DNA from: Erythrobacter sp. UBA2510
Lineage (GTDB): Bacteria > Pseudomonadota > Alphaproteobacteria > Sphingomonadales > Sphingomonadaceae
DNA: 27,265 bases
Direction of reading: 5' to 3'
NCBI GenBank assembly: GCA_002341345.1
Contig: DDNW01000156.1
Coordinates: forward strand, 14,532 to 41,796
The position numbers and the translations under genes were made by a program. Under the pieces are notes generated by a model that was not told the DNA's origin, searched no databases, and worked only from the letters and a program-made list of their open reading frames with translations. Positions 15,149-22,344 of this stretch are shown piece by piece. Within the stretch, counting starts at the first letter, position 1. Every line of letters starts with the position of its first letter.

Positions 15149-16047
15149 CCAAGCCGATCAAAATCGCGTTCGATCAGGATGTGATCACGCTTCCGATTGA
15201 CAAGCTACTGCCGACAAAGGCGCTGCCGAAAACTCTGCAGCAGAGCGTCAAGTACAGCCGTATTGCCGCGTCGATCAGCGAAGTCGGTATCATTGAGCCT
15301 TTATCGGTCGCGCGGCAGAAAGATGGATCCTATCTCCTCCTCGACGGACATGTGAGGCTCGCAGCGCTGCGTGAGCAGGGGATTAGCGAAGCGCCCTGCA
15401 TTATCGCGCATGACGACGAATCCTTCACCTACAACAAGCGGGTCAATCGGCTTGCGGTGATCCAGGAGCATTACATGATCGTCCGCGCGCTCGATCGCGG
15501 CGTTTCCGAGGAGAAGCTCGCCCGCGCCCTCAATGTCGACATCAAGGTGATCCGCAACCGGCGGCATCTCTTGCGAGGCATTAGCGACGACGTCGCCGAG
15601 CTGCTGAAGGACAAGCAGGTCGGCCACGTCGCCTTCCAGAAGCTGCGCAAGATGAAGCCGCTCCGCCAGCTCGAAGTGGCGGAGCTGATGGTGTCTGCGA
15701 ACAACTTCACATCCTCCTACGCCAAGGCGCTGCTAGCAACGACCAAACCGGAAGACCTCCTCAACCCTGACGAGCAGCGCAAGGCGACGGGCCTATCGAC
15801 CGAACAGATGGAGCGGCTCGAGCGGGAAATGTCCGAGCTCAGCACCGACTATAAGGAACTGGAGATGTCCTACGGCGATGACATGCTCGTGCTGGTCGTG
15901 GCATCGGGGTTCCTCGAACGCCTCCTTGGCAAGCGCGAGATCGAGCGGTTTCTCGAAACTCGCCATCCTGAAATTCTGGAGAACTTTAGATCGGTTGTTC
16001 AGGCGACCTCGCTCGATCAGGCGCCAGGAACTAGCCGTGCGACCTAG
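15145..16047 (+). CDS. ParB-like protein with RepB plasmid-partition domain (second of two)
   Basis: The protein has 300 residues and starts on the preceding stop (ATGA). The N-terminal ParB-like part has ITLPIDKLLPTKALP, then SISEVGIIEPLSV and YLLLDGHVRLAAL. The C-terminal two thirds match what I know of the RepB plasmid-partition domain (PF07506-like): NRLAVIQEHYMIVRALDRGVSEEKLA, an HTH with LNVDIKVIRNRRHLL, FQKLRKMKPLRQLEVAELM and a long helix. In plasmids this protein works with RepA/RepC; neither is here. It forms one operon with the recombinase and first ParB. Palindromes directly downstream could be its binding sites. Confidence 0.88.
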   Translation: MTKPIKIAFDQDVITLPIDKLLPTKALPKTLQQSVKYSRIAASISEVGIIEPLSVARQKDGSYLLLDGHVRLAALREQGISEAPCIIAHDDESFTYNKRVNRLAVIQEHYMIVRALDRGVSEEKLARALNVDIKVIRNRRHLLRGISDDVAELLKDKQVGHVAFQKLRKMKPLRQLEVAELMVSANNFTSSYAKALLATTKPEDLLNPDEQRKATGLSTEQMERLEREMSELSTDYKELEMSYGDDMLVLVVASGFLERLLGKREIERFLETRHPEILENFRSVVQATSLDQAPGTSRAT

Positions 16048-16330
16048 CACGATGGGGACCCGGACCCGATAAGCGCGGGGACCGCAGGAGACGCCGCACC
16101 GTGGGGCGGATCGAGCGCGGCGGTGGGAATGGCGGCGAACCCGCAGGAAGCCCACCAAGAGTCCGATAGGGCTTAGCGGAAACGTGTGCCGGACTTGCGG
16201 GGGTTCGGCACACATGGTGCTTCGGATGAGGATTGATGGATTGGCAGGTTCCGACCCTAATGGCGAACATTCGACGCGCGTTCGCCATCGTTCAATTGCA
16301 GACTCGGTGCACCAGTCCTAGTCGTGTTGG
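16048..16330. other. Structured, GC-rich end of the serine-recombinase element
   Basis: I see no protein gene here. Three inverted repeats stand out. AAGCCC pairs with GGGCTT around 16148-16173. GTGTGCCG at 16184-16191 pairs with CGGCACAC at 16206-16213. TGGCGAAC at 16261-16268 pairs with GTTCGCCA at 16280-16287. None is followed by a T-run, so they are not typical terminators. They lie between the RepB-like gene and a truncated PfpI-family gene that restarts at 16331, so the recombination end of the element and/or ParB-type binding sites may be here. A structured RNA is another option. Confidence 0.45.
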
Positions 16331-16573
16331 ATGGATGCGATTGATGTTGCCTTTGTCCTTTTTCCCAATGTGACACAGCTTGACCTGACGGGCCCGGTCC
16401 AGGTCTTATCGAGACTTGGCAACGCATCAGTCCATCTTGTTGCCGGGTCAACCGCACCGGTGATGACCGACGCGGGCTTCTCCATAAACCCACCCCACTC
16501 GGACATCGCGCTTTGCGCTCACGCAGACAGGAGTCTGTCCGAATATCATCGTCGCATAACAGTCTTCACCTAA
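16331..16573 (+). pseudogene. N-terminal fragment of a DJ-1/PfpI (isonitrile hydratase-like) protein
   Basis: The first 50 residues (IDVAFVLFPNVTQLDLTGPVQVL, then VHLVAGSTAPVMTDAGFSINP) match the start of the cyclohexyl-isocyanide hydratase type of the DJ-1/PfpI family, enzymes that hydrate isocyanides to N-formamides. Full proteins are about 220 residues. After FSINP the match breaks down; in another frame the bases around 16535-16550 (QTGVCP) faintly recall the family's QADxLCVPGG. The nucleophile elbow and everything beyond are absent. The gene is dead and lies right at the end of the recombinase element, so insertion or deletion there probably destroyed it. Confidence 0.7.
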
Positions 16574-16580
16574 ACGACGA

Positions 16581-16602
16581 TCTCGGATAATTGGAACACG
16601 CC
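16581..16602 (+). repeat. Degenerate direct repeat, left copy
   Basis: This 22-base segment beginning TCTCGGATAATTGG matches the segment at 16762-16783 (beginning TCTCAGATAATTTGG) at 17 of 22 positions and in the same orientation. The two copies bracket the structured region at 16628-16742. They may mark an old insertion, or be chance similarity in a GC-rich region. Confidence 0.35.
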
Positions 16603-16627
16603 CGTCGGTCAGTCCCGCGGGTGAGGC

Positions 16628-16786
16628 TTAGTAACCTCGCAATCTTGCGACCGGTCGAACCAGTTTCGGCCGGGTGGCTGTCGCGCATGTCCAAGGTTCT
16701 GCCCAAAGGCGGCAGCGCCTGTGCGCAAGTCCAGGTTACTAACACCCGGCTCGGGTCCGCCTCTCAGATAATTTGGAGGCGCCAAA
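16628..16786 (+). promoter_or_regulatory. Candidate structured leader RNA with sequestered ribosome site
   Basis: Exact complementary segments nest as in a riboswitch. A 10-bp closing helix is formed by TTAGTAACCT (16628-16637) and AGGTTACTAA (16733-16742). Inside it, CTTGCG (16644-16649) pairs with CGCAAG (16724-16729). Inside that sit a hairpin GGTCGAA/TTCGGCC (16653-16659 with 16665-16671) and a hairpin CTGCC/GGCAG (16699-16703 with 16711-16715). Downstream, CGCCTC (16758-16763) pairs with GAGGCG (16776-16781), which holds the ribosome site of the gene starting at GTG 16787. The layout suggests translational control. I do not recognise a known riboswitch class, and no ligand can be proposed. 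Confidence 0.45.
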
Positions 16787-17236
16787 GTGAAGACCGCACG
16801 AAATCTCTGGGCAATGCCGCTTTTCTTGTTGTCCACGCACACAGCGCTCTTTGCGACCGACGCGCTACCTGAATCACAAAATAGCTGCCGAATCATTGTG
16901 GATTACGATGTCGAATATGAGGAGGCTGTCGCATCTGCACTGTCAAACCTGGAGCGATACGAAGACCTGTGCGCGTTCCTTGAAGCGCGAAATCTGCACG
17001 TCGTGCTGAAGGGCACAAGCGGGATCCTGGAAGAACGCTCCTACGCATGGGTATTGGTAACCCTCGCAAGTAGCGAGACCGGTGTGGATGCGGGCGGACA
17101 TCAAACAGTGACTCTGCTCGGTAGCCCAGCAGATAGCGTCGAAGAACGACGAGTGCTTTTCGCCGTGATGGAAAGAGCGCTGGAAATCGTTGCCAATAGT
17201 CCTTCGCGCTTCGTCTCCTCTGAGAGTACACGCTGA
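16787..17236 (+). CDS. Secreted/periplasmic hypothetical protein
   Basis: The protein has 149 residues from GTG 16787, 7 bases after GGAGG. The first 24 residues are a basic start, a hydrophobic core (LWAMPLFLLSTHTALF) and a small-residue cleavage region near AxA/T-D, consistent with a Sec signal peptide. The mature part is a small alpha/beta domain with alternating strands (IIVDYDV, HVVLKG, YAWVLVTLA, QTVTLLG) and two Cys near residues 34 and 62. I do not recognise the family. The stop overlaps the next ATG (TGATG), so it is coupled to the YbjQ-like gene. Its ribosome site may be controlled by the structured leader. Confidence 0.75.
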   Translation: MKTARNLWAMPLFLLSTHTALFATDALPESQNSCRIIVDYDVEYEEAVASALSNLERYEDLCAFLEARNLHVVLKGTSGILEERSYAWVLVTLASSETGVDAGGHQTVTLLGSPADSVEERRVLFAVMERALEIVANSPSRFVSSESTR

Positions 17237-17574
17237 TGGGAATGCGCGACCTGTTTGGCGGAGACAAACGAGAACTCGCCATCCCAACTCAAATGGTAAC
17301 CTCTGCTTCCTCACTCCCTGGTTGGGTCATTTCGAAACACCTCGCGATTGTCTGCTCGTCGCGAAACATAAAGGTCGGGCTGCTTGATCCGGGCAAAGAC
17401 GCAGGACAGGTATACGAAGAAGTCATGCTGGAAATGTGCGAGAGCGCCAGGGATCTCGGTGCGAACGCCATCCTCAACGTCCGCCTCGCTCCGATGCCGA
17501 TCGGGGCCGGCATCATAGTGTCGTCACTTTTGGTCACCGGCGATGCGGTGATCGCAGTCGAGGCAGATGAATAG
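17236..17574 (+). CDS. YbjQ-family (heavy-metal-binding-domain-like) protein
   Basis: The 112-residue protein shows the compact YbjQ (DUF74) pattern: MVTSASSLPGWVISKHLAIV at the start, a helix with YEEVMLEMCESARDLGANAI, then NVRLAPMPIGAGIIVSSLLV and a final strand GDAVIAVE. The family forms pentameric rings; the metal-binding label is an old annotation and the function is unknown. It starts on the stop of the secreted protein gene. Its last 41 bases overlap the end of the GIY-YIG gene on the other strand (convergent). Confidence 0.82.
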   Translation: MGMRDLFGGDKRELAIPTQMVTSASSLPGWVISKHLAIVCSSRNIKVGLLDPGKDAGQVYEEVMLEMCESARDLGANAILNVRLAPMPIGAGIIVSSLLVTGDAVIAVEADE

Positions 17575-18274
17575 TGCTGTGCGATGGCCGTTTCCAGGAT
17601 GTCTGAGAGCCGTTCTGCTCCGCGATCACGATGGTCGGCTCTGATTGGCACCCGCTGCAAGCTGCGATCGTTTCCTTGAGTGATGCCAGTTTTCGTCCCG
17701 AGCTCTCGGAAGCCGCACAAGCACTCAGCTCCACTACCTTCCGATAGCATCCAGACGGGCACAACTCTGTAATAGTGATCCCAGCGGCATGGGCTTCGGC
17801 CATCGTCAGTTTCCATAGGCGGTTGGCGATGAGCCTTTGATAGTGGAGCTTGCTGATGATGCGCGATTGGCCCGGGAGGCAGTTTGACAGAGAGTAATTC
17901 CACTTTAGGAGCTGTTGCGACCAACGTAATTCCGCCTCCAGACTTTGAGCGCGTGTTGAGCATCGTTCGAGCACAATGAATCGCGGAAGTTGGTTGGCTA
18001 GTATCAAACGATAGATTTCTGACTTGGCGGACTGATACTTGTCCTTCTGCGCAAGTGCGCGACGAATATGATCGATTGCTCGACCATGAGGGTTTTTCGT
18101 TTCCCCGACGTAAAAGGGAAGCGCTTGGTATCGTTTTTTCGGATCGGTCTTGGTGGGATCGAGAATAGCGTAGACTACATATGGCGCTCCATCGGCGGCC
18201 TGCGCGAACCGGACGGCTACTTCGTTCATCCGGTCCTCAAAATCGTGACCAATTTCGAGCGAATTGTTGCACAT
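17534..18274 (-). CDS. GIY-YIG-type nuclease-like protein with Cys-containing C terminus
   Basis: Start ATG 18274 is chosen because AAAGGAG lies just upstream; the longer frame to 18346 adds a low-complexity stretch. The protein is 246 residues. The N-terminal half has the GIY-YIG elements: YVVYAIL, FYVGET, an Arg in HGRAIDHI, and a Glu in SLEAELRW. Together these are the usual catalytic Tyr, Tyr, Arg and Glu. The rest contains CPSGC, a single Cys and CSGC (residues about 185-235), a possible zinc site. Such a nuclease near the recombinase element could be a homing-type or defence enzyme. It is separate from the GIY-YIG gene at 10925-12133 and is not obviously related beyond the fold. Confidence 0.75.
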   Translation of the reverse strand: MCNNSLEIGHDFEDRMNEVAVRFAQAADGAPYVVYAILDPTKTDPKKRYQALPFYVGETKNPHGRAIDHIRRALAQKDKYQSAKSEIYRLILANQLPRFIVLERCSTRAQSLEAELRWSQQLLKWNYSLSNCLPGQSRIISKLHYQRLIANRLWKLTMAEAHAAGITITELCPSGCYRKVVELSACAASESSGRKLASLKETIAACSGCQSEPTIVIAEQNGSQTSWKRPSHSTIHLPRLRSPHRR

Positions 18275-18414
18275 CGAACTTCTCCTTTGCTCGATGCCGC
18301 TCCTTCCCCCTCCTCTTTCTTCATCCCTGCCACTTCCCGATTTCACGTGTGCGCCGTATCGGAGCGTTGCCTGAAGGGCTCCTTCTCAATAATCTGCGCG
18401 CGAAAGGGTAAGCG

Positions 18415-18927
18415 ATGCCTGCATCATTCCATCCTGAGTCATTCGACATCGGCGCGTTCGATCTCGAAATCACGCTGAGAGATGCGGCGCTGGACGAGGC
18501 GAACCGGCCCACCCGCCGTATGCTGGCTAACGCCTGCATTGGGGTCGATCCATTTGACGCTTACTATGCCTCGCTCGAACTCTTTGAGGCGTTGCAGGCG
18601 GTTCATGAGGAATGCGCAGATGCTAAGGCGAAGCTGGCGCGCATCCTGTCCACCCGGTGCGACGATTTCCAGCGGTGCCTGTATTATTCGCTCGCCGGTC
18701 GCGGGGTGGTGCAAATGCTCGAAGACTTCGAGTGGTTGCTGCACATCCTTCGAGGAAGGGCCAAGATCTCAGCCGATTTGCTTCGGCATGGCGGAAACGT
18801 GCAAGTAGCTCACACACCTTACATTTGCGATGAGCCTGACGGCCCCATCGCCGCCGCTAACCCAGATTTCGAACTGGGTGCATCGTGGTTGATTGATCCC
18901 GAGCTGGGTGGGAGACTGAGCGACTAA
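18415..18927 (+). CDS. Hypothetical cytoplasmic protein
   Basis: This 170-residue protein follows AAAGGG at a fair distance from ATG 18415. It is acidic and mostly helical, with a central block (LELFEALQAVHEECADAKAK, then FQRCLYYSLAGRGVVQML) and a conserved-looking end (ELGASWLIDPELGG). It has no signal peptide or membrane helix. I do not recognise the family. It is divergent from the GIY-YIG gene and convergent with the 606-residue gene. Confidence 0.65.
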   Translation: MPASFHPESFDIGAFDLEITLRDAALDEANRPTRRMLANACIGVDPFDAYYASLELFEALQAVHEECADAKAKLARILSTRCDDFQRCLYYSLAGRGVVQMLEDFEWLLHILRGRAKISADLLRHGGNVQVAHTPYICDEPDGPIAAANPDFELGASWLIDPELGGRLSD

Positions 18928-19209
18928 TCTTTGAACTGTCAGATCTTTTCGCAGGTCGCGGTACGCTGGAACTGGGCCTTCCTACCGGCAGCTTTGCGCC
19001 CTCATCTCGGTCATTCGAGAAGTCGGTGATTAGGCCCGAAACCTGCCGTTCGTAATTCTCTGGTGCAAGGTCAGCCACGCGTCCTGTCAGGTCAGTAGTT
19101 TTGTTAATGTTCGGGCTGTTTTTAGCGCCGGAGCTGCCCACACACCCCACGAGACACGACTATGGCAAGTGGCGCCGCATTGTTGCCGAAGAGCTGTTGC
19201 GACTGCGCG
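18928..19209. other. Interval between convergent genes, no supported gene
   Basis: On the minus strand an open frame from about 19150 to 18857 could encode a roughly 97-residue polar protein (start GTG, CVGSSGAKN...). It lacks a ribosome site, and an in-frame TAG lies just upstream of the only start-like codon. It might be a leftover of a lipoprotein gene. I see no terminator or repeat that I can defend. Confidence 0.3.
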
Positions 19210-21030
19210 TTATGGCCGACAGACTACGTATCCCTGGACACCCATCTCAACACAGGCCGAAAAATAACTCATCAGTAGCCAGTAGAGCTGGACGAAGTGC
19301 GGAGAAGGTGCTGTTCCCTGTACGACATCGGTTAGGACCCCTTCGACCTGCGCACGGCTGAGCGATGAGGTCACTATATATACTCTCTGGAGCGCATCCG
19401 GGGCGGCGCGCACTGCGTCGAGTTTCTGGGAAATCTCTTGTGACGTTCCGCCGCGGATCATCCGGGCGATGTCGGTTTGGACGCCATTGTTACGATAGCG
19501 ATTAGCCCAGCCGGTCAGTTTCTGGGGTAGCATATCGGCTGGCAACCCCATCCGGCCAAGGTTCTTGATAGCTTGGCCAACCGATTCATGAAAGGCCGAC
19601 GCACTCAGAGATTGGTTGCCGTGCTTAGCATGGTAGAAGCTGATCATTTTCGGGCTGCTTTGGGTGCTAACACCGATAAAGTCGGCCCATTCATCACCGA
19701 GATCATCACAGAGCAGTACGTCATCGCCGTTGGCGATCGTGTCCACTACTGAGCGGAAAACGCAATTTTGTGCAAACTCGAGCTGACCAACCGTAAAATC
19801 GCCTTTCTCACTGGTTGTGTGCGCAAGCGACGGATCAACCTGTAGGCGTGCGAGAAGCGCAGAACCTCCGCCAGCAAGCGCCTCATCGCGGAATAGTGCC
19901 CCGTCGATATAAGCTAGGGCTAGATCGCTAAAGAGTATCGTGAACAGATCTTCGCGGTCGAGGTAGCGCGATAGTGAGACCGCGTTGTCGTCCTCTCCCA
20001 GGGGCAGGCTGCGCTTCTCGACCGAAATTCCGGCAATTTGCGGGACATCTAGCTTTCGCAGTCCGATGCGCGTTGCGCCGATACGCAGCGTGGCGATCGG
20101 GGTAACGCCGTCTTCAGCGCGCACTTCGAGCAAACGGCGGCGGCGCACGACCGGAAATGCTGGCTCGAGTGCAGAAAGTACGGCCTCGGCTTCAGCTTGC
20201 AGCAGCTCCTCCGCACCGTTTGCTCCCTCTCGGACCAAGCGGACCCCGTCATCGGCATTGAACAACCTATCAGCTAGGCCCATCGTATCGATGCCAACAA
20301 AGGTTGGTCGAATATCAGCTGGAAGCGTGGTCAGTTCGATTGGGCGCGCAAATCCTCGAATAAACCCAGCAACCGCCCCGTCATCGGCCTGAAGCAGTTC
20401 CGAGATTTGGATGGCCCAGGCGACGATCGCTTCGGCCCGTGAGCGGTCGGCGCGCCGTGAAATTCGGCCGGTGGTCGGCGTGGCGGAATAGACGCCATCC
20501 CCGCGCCGCACGCTATAGGCCTGGGGAATGAAACGGCTGGCGCTGCTGGTCGCGACGGTGTTCTCGAGATCGCGGGCCTCGAGAGATTTCGAACGTAGCG
20601 CGAGCGGCGAGATCGACATATTGCGCAGCCGCAGCTTCTCGAACACCGCATCCTGCTGGGCGATCGCGCGCTCGATCCGCTCGTTTGCGACCTTGCCAAG
20701 ATGGGCGGTTTTGAATGCTGAAGGCAAATCAAGCCCTGACTTGAACACCGCAATGTAGGGGCCGTGCTCGACAATCAGCACATAGCCATAGACACGCTCG
20801 ACAGCTTCGGCTTCAGGTGCAAGGAAGGACACATCGCGTTCGTGCGAGAAGCAGATCGCTGAGTAGCGGGCATCGTCAAGCACGGCCCGATCGACTCGGA
20901 ACAAATTCTGCGAAGGCCGTCGAGCCTGGGCGCGAATCGTCGTGAAGAGGCGATTGATCGCTTCGTTCGACAGGCGGCGTTTACGCTGGTGAAAATATCC
21001 CGATTGAGCGATTTCGAGATGATCAATCAT
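19210..21030 (-). CDS. Unrecognised 606-residue protein at the end of the CBASS operon (possible nuclease)
   Basis: It starts on the stop of the DUF2235 gene (ATGA overlap at 21027-21030). The protein is cytosolic in character with no membrane helix. The N-terminal 400 residues match nothing I know. The C-terminal 190 residues contain VLLCDDLGDEWADFIGV (D442, D443, E447, D450), a spaced ISFYHAKHG (K469) and then FHESVGQAIKNL. The spacing D...(15-25)...xHxK resembles a degenerate PD-(D/E)xK nuclease core. The ending (QLYWLLMSYFSACVEMGVQGYVVC) resembles tails I associate with defence-locus helicase/nuclease proteins. That similarity is weak. Tight coupling to DUF2235 suggests the two act together. 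Confidence 0.72.
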   Translation of the reverse strand: MIDHLEIAQSGYFHQRKRRLSNEAINRLFTTIRAQARRPSQNLFRVDRAVLDDARYSAICFSHERDVSFLAPEAEAVERVYGYVLIVEHGPYIAVFKSGLDLPSAFKTAHLGKVANERIERAIAQQDAVFEKLRLRNMSISPLALRSKSLEARDLENTVATSSASRFIPQAYSVRRGDGVYSATPTTGRISRRADRSRAEAIVAWAIQISELLQADDGAVAGFIRGFARPIELTTLPADIRPTFVGIDTMGLADRLFNADDGVRLVREGANGAEELLQAEAEAVLSALEPAFPVVRRRRLLEVRAEDGVTPIATLRIGATRIGLRKLDVPQIAGISVEKRSLPLGEDDNAVSLSRYLDREDLFTILFSDLALAYIDGALFRDEALAGGGSALLARLQVDPSLAHTTSEKGDFTVGQLEFAQNCVFRSVVDTIANGDDVLLCDDLGDEWADFIGVSTQSSPKMISFYHAKHGNQSLSASAFHESVGQAIKNLGRMGLPADMLPQKLTGWANRYRNNGVQTDIARMIRGGTSQEISQKLDAVRAAPDALQRVYIVTSSLSRAQVEGVLTDVVQGTAPSPHFVQLYWLLMSYFSACVEMGVQGYVVCRP

Positions 21031-22214
21031 TCTTCGTCCTTAATCGTGTCAGTTTGTCCGGGGTCTGGCGGCACAGTCGAGAACTCGGTGGGAAGATTGA
21101 CCGGCTTATAACCTTCTGCCATCCGTTCGATCACCGAATGATGGAGCAGCGCGCCTTCGGGAATTTTACGCGGTTCCGCGCACGGTAGATAGTAGCCCCT
21201 GCCCGACACCTTGTCAGGGAAGCGCTTCCAGCTCCGGTTCTTGGGCAGATATTCCAGCGGTTTCCAAGCGATGGTCATTGAATTGTGGATTTTGCCATTT
21301 GCATTAGGAGCGACATACATGCGTTTGCCGCCCGGCAGAGGAGCGCCCTCGGCTAGATGATTGAACAGTGACTCGTTGATTTCAAGGCCGTGCTCCTGTG
21401 CTTCTCGGGCCATCCAGATCAGCGGAAACTTGGCGACCTGACTTTCGGTCTCGGCCCAGCCACCACCAACATCGGAATGGTCCCCAGCGAACCAGACGGT
21501 CTGCTGGTCCTGCAAACCTTCGGTATTGGCGAACGGATCGGGTTTGAAGTTCTGGCCCGGGGTCCAGTTGTAGAGCCGGAACATCCGACGACGCTCGTCA
21601 ATCGCAGCGGCTTGCCGGAATACGCGTACGCTCGGATTGGACTTAGTGTACGGCAGGAAAGACTGGCTGGGAAATCGCAGCAACCCCGGACGGACCAATA
21701 CCGAGGCGACCGTGTCCCACACTCCCAAAAAATGGATCGGCACACGTCGTCCGCCAATCACACGGCGAAACTGCCAAGCGATGTCGAGCCGGTCTTCGCG
21801 GTCCGCGCGTTTATAGGCCTTGAGCGCATATTCGGCGACGTTGAGCTGATCGGTTTCGAGGAGACCGACCAGATGGATCAGACCCGCGACTGCGCGGGCA
21901 GTATAAGCGCCCCGGCTGAAGCCGAACAAGAAGATCCGGTCGCCTGGCTGATAGTTGTCGATCAAATAGCGATAGGCGACGAGAATATTGTCATCGAGAC
22001 CCCAGCCTGTTGCGAGCCCGAAGGCCGCGATCGCGCTTTGCGCGGCAGGGCTCCAGTCGGTGGTTAGCGGGACGGTGCCGATGCCGGGGTGATAGAAGAC
22101 GCGCTGACTATCGCTCCGTTCTGCGCAGCGATAGAGCTTTACGACGTTGGTCAGGTTATCCTTGACCTCGTTGCTGGTGCCATCGAGCAGTAGAATCAGA
22201 TTACGCGGCATCAT
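21027..22214 (-). CDS. DUF2235-family alpha/beta hydrolase (putative lipase)
   Basis: The protein has 395 residues. It begins NLILLLDGTSNE, typical of the DUF2235 family. The nucleophile elbow is GFSRG (S100), then GVWDTV (D167), FAGDHSDVGGGW (D248) and LHHSVIER near the C terminus. These supply the likely Ser, Asp and His of a serine hydrolase. DUF2235 includes type VI secretion phospholipases (Tle1-like), which degrade membrane phospholipids. There is no signal peptide and no T6SS gene nearby. Start ATG 22214 (or 22211) follows AGGGA. Its position after a small linking reading frame from cap5 suggests it may be a second effector or accessory of the CBASS operon. Confidence 0.86.
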   Translation of the reverse strand: MMPRNLILLLDGTSNEVKDNLTNVVKLYRCAERSDSQRVFYHPGIGTVPLTTDWSPAAQSAIAAFGLATGWGLDDNILVAYRYLIDNYQPGDRIFLFGFSRGAYTARAVAGLIHLVGLLETDQLNVAEYALKAYKRADREDRLDIAWQFRRVIGGRRVPIHFLGVWDTVASVLVRPGLLRFPSQSFLPYTKSNPSVRVFRQAAAIDERRRMFRLYNWTPGQNFKPDPFANTEGLQDQQTVWFAGDHSDVGGGWAETESQVAKFPLIWMAREAQEHGLEINESLFNHLAEGAPLPGGKRMYVAPNANGKIHNSMTIAWKPLEYLPKNRSWKRFPDKVSGRGYYLPCAEPRKIPEGALLHHSVIERMAEGYKPVNLPTEFSTVPPDPGQTDTIKDEE

Positions 22215-22344
22215 TTTTCCCTGAGCTCAAGGGCATCAACAGGCCCTTCTTTGGGGCAAGATTTTTTGGAACTGAAATCGATGGACAACCGCCTTCGTGC
22301 GTTTGACGACTTAAGATCCGATAGACCTTACTCATCACCTTCAT
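22201..22344 (-). CDS. Possible 47-residue linking ORF between cap5 and DUF2235
   Basis: ATG 22344 overlaps the cap5 stop (ATGA), and the stop at 22201 lies 14 bases inside the DUF2235 gene. The predicted peptide is basic (MKVMSKVYRILSRQTHEG at the start) with no known domain. Its value is mainly as a translational bridge that would keep ribosomes on the message between the two genes. It could also be chance. A hairpin, AAGGGC (22229-22234) with GCCCTT (22243-22248), lies inside it. Confidence 0.35.
   Translation of the reverse strand: MKVMSKVYRILSRQTHEGGCPSISVPKNLAPKKGLLMPLSSGKNDAA

Noticed and set aside
16628..16742. Integron attC site
   Set aside because: The ends do not fit the RYYYAAC/GTTRRRY core and no integron integrase or cassette array is present.
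21390..22067. 225-residue plus-strand open frame
   Set aside because: It is antisense to the DUF2235 gene, which has a clear catalytic motif. There is no ribosome site or family match.
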